From positions 1 to 44,171 of the IMG/VR virus record IMGVR_UViG_3300042731_001923: 44,171 nt of DNA; one strand, 5' to 3'. The notes beneath the pieces were generated by a model. The model was not told the DNA's origin, searched no databases, and was given only the letters and a program-made list of their open reading frames with translations. Made by a program: the position numbers and the translations under genes. Every line of letters starts with the position of its first letter. Position 1 is the first letter of the stretch. Shown one piece after another: positions 31,711-38,480 of this stretch. The DNA comes from a virus.

Positions 31711-34094
31711 TGCCTTTTCAGAAAACCGTGGCCGATATTCCAACGGCAGTGGACTACTCCGCCACACCAGCCATGCCGGGAAGCGGGGCTAGTATCCAGC
31801 TGGCTGGCGAGGTAGCCGGTGAGACCATCAAAGGTGTGCAGAAGAACCGCCTGGAGAGCGACGTACAGCAGACAGCGGATGTGGCTACTGCCGTGGCCGG
31901 GGCTGTTGCCGAAAAGGGCGCCACGGCTTTCACACCAACGGGAGAGCTGAATACCGAGGGCCTGTCTCCAGACCTGCAACAGCAGATCAGCCGGGTGAAG
32001 GCCAATGCCGGTGACAAGTTCAAGCGGATTGCCAATGCTGTGCGCCAAGGTGCCAAGTCCGAAGCAGCTGCAGCACTGGAGACGGAGGCCACCGTGCGCC
32101 GGTTGGTGTCGCAAACCCCCGGCTTCGGCAGCGAGATTAAGCAGCTGGCCAGAGAGTTGGTCGGCTTCGATCCCAGCGGCTATGCCCTGCGCCAGATCCT
32201 GGGGGTGGATAAGCCCAGGGGCTCAACCAGGCAGACAGCCCAGGAGAAGCGCATCGAGGAAGCCCAGGTCATCCAAGACGGGTTGGCACGGGTGGGGCAG
32301 AATATCCCGCTGGACACCATCTTGGGCAACCTGGCTATCCGGGACCGTGCCAAGATGCAGCAGGAGATCCTGGACGCTGACTTGGATATCGGTACGCACA
32401 ACCTCCGCCAGTGGGCACAGACCAGCTTTGTGGAGGCAGGGCCTGACTTGACAGCCACGCTGCTTAACGTGGCGCAGATGGGCGCCGAGGGCGGAGTCAC
32501 GGAGCCTGCCCAGTACACCAATGCCGTGATCCAGCAGAGGGAGGCCCACAAACAGCTGTTCCGCAGCCAGGTGGCCTCTCGTGGCGGCATGGATGTAGGC
32601 CAAGCCCAGGCTATCGAGGGCCAGATTGACTCCTTGTACGCACCTCTTCTTAAGTCCGTCGAGCAGAATCAGTTGGGCAAGCTGCTGGAAACCAAGCTGG
32701 ATGTCGTCGCCAAGGTGAACCAGCTGTGGGGTAAGCAGGCTACCCCGAAACTTACCCGCATTGTGGATGCCTATGGTCCGCAGGTGGGTGGTCAGATCCT
32801 GGAGATGATGAGCAACATCGCCGACCCGAAGCAGTTCGAGTTGGTATTCTCATTCGACCCTGGCCTGCGGGAGGTCATCCAACAGGGCAAGCTCACCCAG
32901 ACCCAGGCAGCCGATGGTGTGGAGGCCGTGATTAGCAAGGTCATCAGCGGGGAGAACCTGACCGAGGACGACTTACAGTTCCGTAAGATGGCGGAAACCT
33001 TGGTCACCCAGCCGGGCAACAAGGAGACCCGTGAAGCATTCGTGAAGGGGCTGGGGCAGGGCGGTGCACCAGTGCGTGCAGTGTCTATCCTGACCGAGAA
33101 GGTGCACCGCAGCCAGGCGACCCCCGATGAGATCAAGTTCGTCAAGAACCAGTTCGATACCTACGTGGGCACCGCTGCCACGGAGGACGTACCTGGCAAC
33201 TTGGTTGACTCTATCGCAAGGGAGCTGCTGGAGCTGGACGTTCAAGGTATCCAGGGGCAGCTGCAGGCCACGCCTATCACTCAGCGGGGCATCCGTGCTG
33301 CTATGATGGGGCTGGCGCCGAAGGCCACCGGCCAGGTCAAGCTCACTATCCCGTACGATCCCACCCGCCAGGGTACGGCTCTGGACTTCCAGACCACCAG
33401 CATGAAGCGATTGCAACCCTTCTTGGATGCAGCCATCGCCAAGGGCTACGCAGCGGATCTCGGGGTGTCTCCGACTACCTTCGCTCAGGACATGATTGCC
33501 CGAGTGAATGCTCGCATGGATAAGTTGCGGGTAGTGGAGGAGGAGCAGACGAAGGAACTGGTGGAGACCACCAAAGAGCAGAGCATGTACACCAAGATCT
33601 TTGACCCAGCCGCAGTGATGGGCTGGGCATTGCCTGAGAACCGCCCTCAAACAGAGGAGGCCAAGGCTGCTGCTGAAGAGGAGCTGGTGAACACGTACCT
33701 GGAGGTAGTCAAGCTGACCGAGAGCGGGGGTGATCCCAACGCTGTATCCAGCGCAGGGGCATTAGGGGAGATGCAGGTGATGCCGTCAACTGCAACAGAC
33801 AAGTCGCTCATTGCGAGAGGCTTGACCCTGGCTAAGAAGAACCCAGACGGCACGTTCGATAAGGAGGATCTAGCACGGTTCGGGCGGGACTACTTCAAGC
33901 TTCAGCTGAAAGACTTCAGTGGGGATTTTGAGGCAGCACTGATCGCGTACAATGCTGGACCAGGTAACGCGAAGAAGTGGCTGGCAGCGGGTAGGGATTA
34001 CTCAGTATTGCCACGTCGGCAGGAAACTGAACCCTATGTGCGCCGGGCAATGAAACACCTGGCCGAATTAACGAAGAGCAAGCGAGGTGAGTAA
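31710..34094 (+). CDS. Internal virion protein with C-terminal lytic transglycosylase domain
   Basis: A 794-residue ejection protein. Residues 1-650 are helical. The carboxy part (about 665-780) is an SLT/lysozyme-like domain with the probable catalytic E671 in LTESGG, then AVSSAGALGEMQVMPSTA and AYNAGPGNAKKWL, the classic family 1 motifs. It would open peptidoglycan for the tail on entry. In T7 gp16 the domain is amino-terminal, so the order is reversed here. ATG 31710 shares its A with the previous stop and has GGAG 8 nt upstream. Confidence 0.9.
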   Translation: MPFQKTVADIPTAVDYSATPAMPGSGASIQLAGEVAGETIKGVQKNRLESDVQQTADVATAVAGAVAEKGATAFTPTGELNTEGLSPDLQQQISRVKANAGDKFKRIANAVRQGAKSEAAAALETEATVRRLVSQTPGFGSEIKQLARELVGFDPSGYALRQILGVDKPRGSTRQTAQEKRIEEAQVIQDGLARVGQNIPLDTILGNLAIRDRAKMQQEILDADLDIGTHNLRQWAQTSFVEAGPDLTATLLNVAQMGAEGGVTEPAQYTNAVIQQREAHKQLFRSQVASRGGMDVGQAQAIEGQIDSLYAPLLKSVEQNQLGKLLETKLDVVAKVNQLWGKQATPKLTRIVDAYGPQVGGQILEMMSNIADPKQFELVFSFDPGLREVIQQGKLTQTQAADGVEAVISKVISGENLTEDDLQFRKMAETLVTQPGNKETREAFVKGLGQGGAPVRAVSILTEKVHRSQATPDEIKFVKNQFDTYVGTAATEDVPGNLVDSIARELLELDVQGIQGQLQATPITQRGIRAAMMGLAPKATGQVKLTIPYDPTRQGTALDFQTTSMKRLQPFLDAAIAKGYAADLGVSPTTFAQDMIARVNARMDKLRVVEEEQTKELVETTKEQSMYTKIFDPAAVMGWALPENRPQTEEAKAAAEEELVNTYLEVVKLTESGGDPNAVSSAGALGEMQVMPSTATDKSLIARGLTLAKKNPDGTFDKEDLARFGRDYFKLQLKDFSGDFEAALIAYNAGPGNAKKWLAAGRDYSVLPRRQETEPYVRRAMKHLAELTKSKRGE

Positions 34095-34095
34095 G

Positions 34096-34320
34096 ATGGG
34101 CCATCCGGTATTGGAGCATGTGCCGCAAACTGCAAAGGTGGCGGGAGAGGCGCTGTCGCTGTCATTTATTGGCGGGGTATTCCTGGAATGGTTGCCGCCG
34201 ATAGCTGCGGGAGTAGCCATTGTGTGGCACATGCTGCTGATATACGACTGGACGTGTAAGAAGATCCAGGAACGGAGGAAGTTTGGGAGAAGGGAAGAAG
34301 ATAACAAGAAAAAGGAATAG
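34096..34320 (+). CDS. Small membrane protein, putative holin
   Basis: A 74-residue protein with one or two hydrophobic segments (ALSLSFIGGVFLEWLPPIAA, GVAIVWHMLLIYDW) and a strongly basic, charged tail (CKKIQERRKFGRREEDNKKK), the layout of small phage holins. It is the last late gene before the terminator, as T7 holin is late. GAGG lies 8 nt before ATG 34096. Holin function is inference from topology and position. Confidence 0.6.
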   Translation: MGHPVLEHVPQTAKVAGEALSLSFIGGVFLEWLPPIAAGVAIVWHMLLIYDWTCKKIQERRKFGRREEDNKKKE

Positions 34321-34345
34321 CGAGGGGATCACTCCCGAGCAGCCA

Positions 34346-34455
34346 ACATAACAATAACAGGCTGGTTGCCCCCTCGCCACTCCCACGCCCCGGCTCAGTC
34401 CGGGGTTTCTTTTGCCCGGCTGTAGCAGCCTCCTTCCGTTTAATATCTGTTATAT
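34346..34455 (-). repeat. attC-like site 0, contains the terminator
   Basis: Read leftward, the ATATAAC box (34455-34449) contains the stop codon of the first cassette ORF. A GTTATGT box (34352-34346) closes the site. The arms next to the boxes (AACAATAACAGG and CAGATATTAAACGG read outward) are only partly complementary. Length 110 nt is within the known attC range. It is the weakest of the complete sites. Confidence 0.45.
34388..34413 (+). terminator. Strong intrinsic terminator of the late operon
   Basis: CCCCGG-CTCAGT-CCGGGG stem (34388-34405) followed by TTTCTTTT. It lies between the convergent late (rightward) and leftward transcription units. A longer inverted pair, CGAGGGG (34321-34327) and CCCCTCG (34370-34376), precedes it. 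Confidence 0.9.
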
Positions 34456-34650
34456 TTCTCTTACGCCCTTGCTGGCTCGTTTCGCCTCTTCTTGCAAATT
34501 CTCATAGGCAAGTTCAAGCGCTTCCTCATAGCTAACCCCGTAATCCTTCTCGGCATTGCGGCGCAATTGATCGGGGGTCTGATACCCCTTAGCGATTCTT
34601 TTCAGGGTATCTCTCATCCGGTTAAACTGTTCTTTCTGCTTTGGTGTCAT
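34450..34650 (-). CDS. Cassette ORF 1, helical hypothetical protein
   Basis: A 66-residue protein, charged and helical (MTPKQKEQFNRMRDTLKRIA). ATG 34650 has GGAGG 6 nt upstream; the longer frame to 34731 only translates the attC-like site and is discarded. The TAA stop lies in an ATATAAC box. No family recognised, as is common for integron cassette genes. Confidence 0.7.
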   Translation of the reverse strand: MTPKQKEQFNRMRDTLKRIAKGYQTPDQLRRNAEKDYGVSYEEALELAYENLQEEAKRASKGVREI

Positions 34651-34664
34651 CATTAGCCTCCGAA

Positions 34665-34727
34665 GTATAACAATGCAATTAACAGCGATCCTCGCTGCGC
34701 TCGGCCGCGTTATCGCAGCCGTTATGC
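34665..34727 (-). repeat. attC-like site 1
   Basis: A 63-nt imperfect inverted repeat. Read leftward, GCATAAC (34727-34721) and GTATAAC (complement of the GTTATAC box, 34671-34665) form the outer boxes. The inner arms TGCGATAACGCG and CGCTGTTAATTGCA pair with single unpaired bases, as attC extrahelical bases do. The stop of the upstream ORF is within the first box. Confidence 0.7.
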
Positions 34728-35039
34728 GCACAAATTAGTATGGTAATTTCTATCGAAGTCATACATTGCATCGCTCGGCGATTTTCCAAAGCCAGCAATG
34801 CCGTCCTGTAAGTTTTCACCATAAAGTGCGCACCATTTATCGCCATCAATTTTCAAAGTAGGCCGCAACAATACGCAGGGCCGCATCTGCTCTGCGGCGG
34901 CTTCTTTATATTCCGCCATAGCCTGCTCTACATAGTGGGTCAAGTTCATATCTCGGATCGCCGAGCGAATTGCATCATCAACATCACCGCCGGAAATCTT
35001 ACTTCTTGTTGCGTCATATATAGCTTGGTAACTACCCAT
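34722..35039 (-). CDS. Cassette ORF 2, conserved hypothetical protein
   Basis: A 105-residue protein starting MGSYQAIYDATRSKISGGDV and with DKWCALYGENLQDGIAGFGK near the end. I recall this Y-Q-x-IYDA-x-RS-x-IS ... W-CALYG-x-NLQDG-x-AGFG pattern from uncharacterised proteobacterial, phage and cassette proteins. ATG 35039 has GGAGG 6 nt upstream. TAA lies inside a GCATAAC box. Function unknown. Confidence 0.75.
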   Translation of the reverse strand: MGSYQAIYDATRSKISGGDVDDAIRSAIRDMNLTHYVEQAMAEYKEAAAEQMRPCVLLRPTLKIDGDKWCALYGENLQDGIAGFGKSPSDAMYDFDRNYHTNLCA

Positions 35040-35054
35040 ATTTGTCCTCCAGCC

Positions 35055-35117
35055 GCATAACAACGGCATTAAAATTGACCTTCGCTACGCTGCGGCAATT
35101 TATGCCGAGCGTTATCC
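35055..35117 (-). repeat. attC-like site 2 (best copy)
   Basis: A 63-nt inverted repeat. Outer boxes, read leftward, are GGATAAC (35117-35111) and GTTATGC (35061-35055). Inner arms CGGCATAAATTG and CAATTTTAATGCCG pair almost perfectly with unpaired bases on one side. The centre CCGCAGCGTAGCGAAGG forms the terminal structure. This is the full R''-L''-L'-R' attC plan. Confidence 0.78.
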
Positions 35118-35327
35118 ACCAAATACTTTTCGCCACACCGCTCTACGCCACATTCTTGTATCTTGCTCAACTTCATACCTAATTTCTTCCGGTGCATTTT
35201 TAGAACATGTTTGCGGCTTCCAGCGCATATCCCGCACAGCGCGTCGTAGGCGTATCAGTATTACCACAAACAGAAACAAACCCCCTGATGCTAGAAGTAA
35301 TATATTGGATAACAAATCATTAAACAT
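35112..35327 (-). CDS. Cassette ORF 3, small membrane protein
   Basis: A 71-residue protein with one transmembrane helix (LLSNILLLASGGLFLFVVIL), then a basic and Trp-containing tail. ATG 35327 follows GAGG at 8 nt and lies within attC-like site 3. The TAA stop lies in a GGATAAC box. Function unknown. Confidence 0.65.
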   Translation of the reverse strand: MFNDLLSNILLLASGGLFLFVVILIRLRRAVRDMRWKPQTCSKNAPEEIRYEVEQDTRMWRRAVWRKVFGG

Positions 35328-35380
35328 CGCTCGTTCCTCGCTGCGACCGCTGACGCGGCGCGTTAATTCAATCGTTAAAG
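35307..35380 (-). repeat. attC-like site 3
   Basis: A 74-nt site. Read leftward, CTTTAAC (35380-35374) and GTTATCC (35313-35307) are the boxes; inner arms GATTGAATTAACGCG and GCGATGTTTAATGATTT are partly complementary. The centre CGCAGCGAGGA resembles those of sites 1 and 2. The downstream ORF starts inside the site. Confidence 0.55.
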
Positions 35381-35527
35381 GGCAATAAAGCGCCCTGCTA
35401 TCCCGCAAGTCCGTAGAATCGCGGCATCGGTGTCACCGTAGGCAACCAGCACAGAAGGCGCGCCAGCATTTGCAGCCGCCCTTGTTCCGTCAACGTGGTG
35501 GAAGTGCAGTCGCCCCTCAATTAATCG
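35375..35527 (-). pseudogene. Start-less C-terminal gene fragment in a cassette position
   Basis: An open frame of 50 residues (ends ILRTCGIAGRFIAL) begins immediately after the stop of the upstream gene and has no ATG or early GTG/TTG start. It contains EGRLHFHHVDGTRAAANAGA and PSVLVAYGDTDAA. The well-formed amino acid pattern suggests the carboxy end of a larger protein that I do not recognise. It ends with TAA in a CTTTAAC box, like the neighbouring cassette ORFs. Confidence 0.5.
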
Positions 35528-35533
35528 TTATGC
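35527..35533 (-). repeat. attC-type half box at the array edge
   Basis: GCATAAC read leftward, containing the TAA of the upstream 107-residue gene, followed by GATTAATTGAGG, similar to GATTGAATTAAC of site 3. I could not find a convincing partner arm, so this may be a recombination scar or the array boundary. Confidence 0.4.
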
Positions 35534-35851
35534 GCTACCAGCACCCGTAGTTCGTGACATCCGTCTTGCCATTGCCCGTAACTGGTGAACCAGCCTCTTC
35601 TGGGCAGTCACAGCTTGGCGCCGGGTGAAGTATACGTGATCACCGCTGGCCGCCAGTATGCCCCTCACCTTGGTCTCTGGCACGTAAAGAACCAGCCCGT
35701 ACTCGGTAGAGGCACGGTTCGTTCCTCGCTTGCTGGTGATAAACACACGTCCCAGCTCTACAGCTGGCCCGATTGCCGTGTTCACTACCGAGATCGCATA
35801 CAGGCTCATGCCCTGCCGGACATTGTCCGGGCTTGGTCGCCTCTTACTCAT
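35528..35851 (-). CDS. Basic hypothetical protein at the array edge
   Basis: A 107-residue basic protein beginning MSKRRPSPDNVRQGMSLYAI. ATG 35851 overlaps the previous stop (ATGA), so it is translated in the leftward operon; the longer frame to 35947 is not needed. It includes VRGILAASGDHVYFTRRQAV. Its stop lies in the GCATAAC box at the edge of the cassette array. No family recognised. Confidence 0.7.
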   Translation of the reverse strand: MSKRRPSPDNVRQGMSLYAISVVNTAIGPAVELGRVFITSKRGTNRASTEYGLVLYVPETKVRGILAASGDHVYFTRRQAVTAQKRLVHQLRAMARRMSRTTGAGSA

Positions 35852-36117
35852 GTCTTTGCTCCCAGAATTTTCTCGATCTTCATTGAGATCGTCGCCCCAT
35901 ACAAGGACCCGCTCACTGTGCCTATCACATACGGGATCAGCAACCACAGGGACAGCTCCGCCACAACCAGCTCCCTCATGGTGAGGAACCAGATCCCGTT
36001 ACTCAGCACTGCACATGTCGCATGGTAGCCCATGTGGTCCCGGTTGCGAGATCTAGAGGTCATGGTGAAGGCTATGTTCTGCACGAATGCCATCGCCAAC
36101 ACTAATAGCCAGGTCAT
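35848..36117 (-). CDS. Three-helix membrane protein, conserved in phages
   Basis: An 89-residue membrane protein, MTWLLVLAMAFVQNIAFTMT then SRSRNRD, a second helix after HATCAVLSNGIWF and a third in LWLLIPYVIGTVSGSLYGAT. The W-x-LMLA-x-x-FVQN-x-AFT-x-x-SRSRN opening is familiar from many phage genomes, with no proven function; it could be a holin or antiholin. Overlaps both neighbours by 4 nt. Confidence 0.75.
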   Translation of the reverse strand: MTWLLVLAMAFVQNIAFTMTSRSRNRDHMGYHATCAVLSNGIWFLTMRELVVAELSLWLLIPYVIGTVSGSLYGATISMKIEKILGAKT

Positions 36118-36440
36118 ATACCGTCTCCTAAGAACTGTGCCAGCAGCCCGGCGAACATCTCCATCATCGTGGAGTGCTGCCGGTGGTCATAGACAAAGAT
36201 GTAGTCGTCTCCCACATCCGGCCTACGGAACCTGACCAATGCCTCGATGGCGACTATCTCCATCAGCTCGTGGCACAGGATCATGAGCGCGACCCTCTCC
36301 CCGCACTTTGTGCCGATTGTCAGCGTACCTTTGCCAGGCCCCTCTCCGTCATAGCTAAAGCTGCCCTCACAGGAAGTAGCGTCCCACCTCACAGTGAACA
36401 GCGTACTATTAACTTGTAGCTTGCGTAGTCTCTTTAGCAT
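36114..36440 (-). CDS. Zincin-like hypothetical protein with HELME
   Basis: A 108-residue protein. ATG 36440 has a GGAGGGAGGGG site. The layout resembles the HExxH protein at 11553: beta strands, then CHELMEIVAIEAL, then a helix ending TMMEMFAGLLAQFLG. The second His of HExxH is Glu (HELME), so it is either a degenerate zincin or a variant with a different ligand. Also contains YDHRQHST. Function unknown. Confidence 0.65.
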   Translation of the reverse strand: MLKRLRKLQVNSTLFTVRWDATSCEGSFSYDGEGPGKGTLTIGTKCGERVALMILCHELMEIVAIEALVRFRRPDVGDDYIFVYDHRQHSTMMEMFAGLLAQFLGDGI

Positions 36441-36667
36441 CCCCTCCCTCCTGCGATACACGCCCTGTGTACCTCGCTGTGCATCTTCTTGCCCCACTCC
36501 AATTGATGCGGTGTTGCGACCTCCGTCTTGAAGTCGATGTCACCCTTGGGCGTGTCAGCAGTCAAGGCCAACTTGATGGCGGCCTCGGCCTGCTTTTCGG
36601 AGACAGCTTCGACTAGCCTGCCTCCCCTCCACTTCCCTCCGTACCTCCACATTACATAGTAGATCAT
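36434..36667 (-). CDS. Hypothetical protein
   Basis: A 77-residue protein (MIYYVMWRYGGKWRGGRLVE) with an alpha/beta pattern (VSEKQAEAAIKLAL). ATG 36667 is coupled to the 31-residue gene upstream (TGATG); a GTG at 36679 with a GGAG is an alternative start. No family recognised. Confidence 0.65.
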   Translation of the reverse strand: MIYYVMWRYGGKWRGGRLVEAVSEKQAEAAIKLALTADTPKGDIDFKTEVATPHQLEWGKKMHSEVHRACIAGGRGC

Positions 36668-36762
36668 CACGGGCACCAAGGGTCTCCGCTACTAGGCGCT
36701 GTAAGCCATGTCAGGATGCTAGCGAAGACCACGACTAGGCCAAACAAGCACCACAGCCCCAT
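36667..36762 (-). CDS. Tiny single-pass membrane protein, 31 residues
   Basis: ATG 36762 follows GGGAGGGTAGC. The product is one helix (MGLWCLFGLVVVFASILTWL) plus a short tail. TGA shares its A with the next ATG (TGATG). It fits exactly between its neighbours, which supports it. Such tiny membrane peptides occur in phage lysis regions; role unknown. Confidence 0.5.
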   Translation of the reverse strand: MGLWCLFGLVVVFASILTWLTAPSSGDPWCP

Positions 36763-36763
36763 G

Positions 36764-37411
36764 CTACCCTCCCAACCCTGGCAGCAACAACCCCTGCCGT
36801 GGCTTTGCTATCTCCAGCCCCTCGGGCGTAACTAACGGAACGGGATACTTCTCGGAGAGCATCTCGTACCGCCGCAAGATCACATCCCGGCCACGATCAT
36901 TACGGATCGTGATCTTATTCCCTGCAACGTCCTCGACGAAGTTCTCCGACATAGCCAAGATACCGAAAGTGTTCACAGCGACCTGATTCAGGCCGAAGTC
37001 AAACTGCCGAATAAGCTGGTTGGAGCTAGTGTCCTGCACCAAGAGGTTGATGTCGTAACGCTGCTCTACAAACTCACTCTTGAAGCGCCACACGGAAAGT
37101 AGCGGCGGCGTTGTTTGGCCATACTCCTCCCCGCGCTTGTGCAAAGACCACCCTTCCCGCTCCGCAATCTTACTGGCGACTTCGGGAGACCACCCCAACC
37201 GTTTCCCAACCCACCCCGATGGTGACAGAAAGATGTCAAGATCTTTCACCTCTTGCCCCATCAGTAGGTCACGGACAGCGCCGCCAGCCAAGATCGGGTT
37301 GAGCCCGTACTCCTGTTGGAGCTGCCGGGGATAAGCCAGCCACCTTTCCAGCGTGCTACGATTAGCGGCAAGGCTCGCGCTGAGTTGCCGCACTACCTCA
37401 TGCTTGTTCAT
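36764..37411 (-). CDS. Nucleotidyltransferase-fold protein
   Basis: A 215-residue protein with the poly(A) polymerase/CCA-enzyme head signature GGAVRDLLMGQEVKDLDIFL (about residues 43-62: GG, RD and the D-x-D metal pair). It has only the head domain and no RNA-binding tail. The second half holds FDFGLNQVAVN, also usual in the fold. It may add nucleotides to tRNA or another acceptor, or act as a toxin-like enzyme; the substrate is unknown. The upstream gene's start overlaps its end region by tight packing. Confidence 0.75.
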   Translation of the reverse strand: MNKHEVVRQLSASLAANRSTLERWLAYPRQLQQEYGLNPILAGGAVRDLLMGQEVKDLDIFLSPSGWVGKRLGWSPEVASKIAEREGWSLHKRGEEYGQTTPPLLSVWRFKSEFVEQRYDINLLVQDTSSNQLIRQFDFGLNQVAVNTFGILAMSENFVEDVAGNKITIRNDRGRDVILRRYEMLSEKYPVPLVTPEGLEIAKPRQGLLLPGLGG

Positions 37412-37722
37412 ACGCAGCTATACCCACCACCCAGGTGGTCCTCGATGCGGAGGAGGGTGACGCCGGCCCGCAGATCGTACGCCACCTGCGCAAGAATGTC
37501 GAGGAGGGCGGAATCCTCCGCCTCATAGTCAGCCTGCGCATTGCGTGGGATCAGGTAGAGCGATTGCGTACCGAAGTCCGCTGCCGTGATTGCCACCGGG
37601 TGTCCGCACAGGGTGAACACAATGACCTGGTTTACTGCTGCATCTTCCTCGGCGGCCATCGTGGGGGCGATAAGCGCAAATAACAGAGTGGCTATCGCCA
37701 GTAGTTTCGTAATCATTCGCAT
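37408..37722 (-). CDS. Exported hypothetical protein
   Basis: A 104-residue protein with a signal peptide (MRMITKLLAIATLLFALIAP, cleavage likely after TMA). ATG 37722 has GGAG upstream. The mature part includes VNQVIVFTLCGHPVAITAAD and GGGYSCV at the end, with two Cys that could form a disulfide. It overlaps the upstream lipoprotein-like gene by 10 nt. A periplasmic role, perhaps in lysis or exclusion, is inference. Confidence 0.7.
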   Translation of the reverse strand: MRMITKLLAIATLLFALIAPTMAAEEDAAVNQVIVFTLCGHPVAITAADFGTQSLYLIPRNAQADYEAEDSALLDILAQVAYDLRAGVTLLRIEDHLGGGYSCV

Positions 37723-37895
37723 GGTTGCTTCTCCTGTTGGGTAGTAATCACCCGTTGGTTGCTGTGGTCGATGACGGTCATCCCCGATGGCTGCACTGGC
37801 GGGTTGCCTGAGCAATTCACCAATGACACGAGGAACGCAGCAGCCGTAAGGGCTGCCAATAACTTACCGATTGCCATCCACTGACTGTGATTCAT
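37713..37895 (-). CDS. Small exported, possible lipoprotein (o-spanin candidate)
   Basis: A 60-residue protein with a hydrophobic leader (IGKLLAALTAAAFLVSLV) ending in VNC, an imperfect lipobox, then a Pro-rich mature part (SGNPPVQPSG). Outer-membrane spanin subunits are short Pro-rich lipoproteins, so this is a candidate, but no clear inner-membrane partner overlaps it. GGAGG precedes ATG 37895. Confidence 0.6.
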   Translation of the reverse strand: MNHSQWMAIGKLLAALTAAAFLVSLVNCSGNPPVQPSGMTVIDHSNQRVITTQQEKQPCE

Positions 37896-38181
37896 GTGGC
37901 CTCCTGTTGTGTACTGTACCTTTGAATGGGAGCAGCCCAGGGTAGTCCGATGAGCTGCGCTGTTTCACATTACATGGCACACCCTGTCTCAGCATAGCAC
38001 GATATAGCTGGTCATTGGTGGCGCCTTTGTGCCGGAAGGCAGTGACCCACACACTCCACTGCACCCACCCCTTACGGTAAGGGCAGTCCTTGATGGACTT
38101 CGCCCTCTTGGCCAAGGAGATGATTGAGCGTGCTGTCTCCTCACTGATCCCTCTTCCTTCCAGCTTTACTTTGCTAGCCAC
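37864..38181 (-). CDS. Hypothetical protein
   Basis: A 105-residue basic protein, GTG start at 38181 overlapping the previous stop by 8 nt. It includes SIISLAKRAKSIKDCPYRKG and WVQWSVWVTAFRHKG. It overlaps the next gene by 32 nt. No family recognised. Confidence 0.6.
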   Translation of the reverse strand: MASKVKLEGRGISEETARSIISLAKRAKSIKDCPYRKGWVQWSVWVTAFRHKGATNDQLYRAMLRQGVPCNVKQRSSSDYPGLLPFKGTVHNRRPHESQSVDGNR

Positions 38182-38479
38182 TGCTCCCCACCGGGGTGAA
38201 GGTCACGCTGCCATCGTCATGGATGACGGACACAAAGTATGTAGTGCCTCCCAAGTTCCAACGGGAGCCCTCGGTAAAGCCGACGCTGTGCGCGGCAGTC
38301 TCAACCTTCGGCTTATCCGCCTTCGGCTTGCTCGCTTCCTTATTGGTAGCAGGCTTGCTGGCCGGCTTCTCGGCCTTGCTCTCCTGCTTTGCTTCGCCGA
38401 GGTGCCTCTCTTCCTCAGTCATCGCTTCGCCCTTATCTTCCGGGTCGGCGGGCAGGCTGTTCAAGTTCATCATGGTCAT
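38174..38479 (-). CDS. Hypothetical protein with Lys/Ala/Pro-rich linker
   Basis: A 101-residue protein. Residues 20-62 are low-complexity and charged (KQESKAEKPASKPATNKEAS), followed by a small beta domain (GSRWNLGGTTYFVSVIHDDG). GGAGG precedes ATG 38479. The tail domain may bind a partner while the linker is disordered. Function unknown. Confidence 0.65.
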   Translation of the reverse strand: MTMMNLNSLPADPEDKGEAMTEEERHLGEAKQESKAEKPASKPATNKEASKPKADKPKVETAAHSVGFTEGSRWNLGGTTYFVSVIHDDGSVTFTPVGSSG

Positions 38480-38480
38480 G

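Noticed and set aside
34300-35600. Integron integrase or other tyrosine recombinase next to the cassettes
   Set aside because: No R...HxxR...Y recombinase frame is present here or elsewhere in the window.
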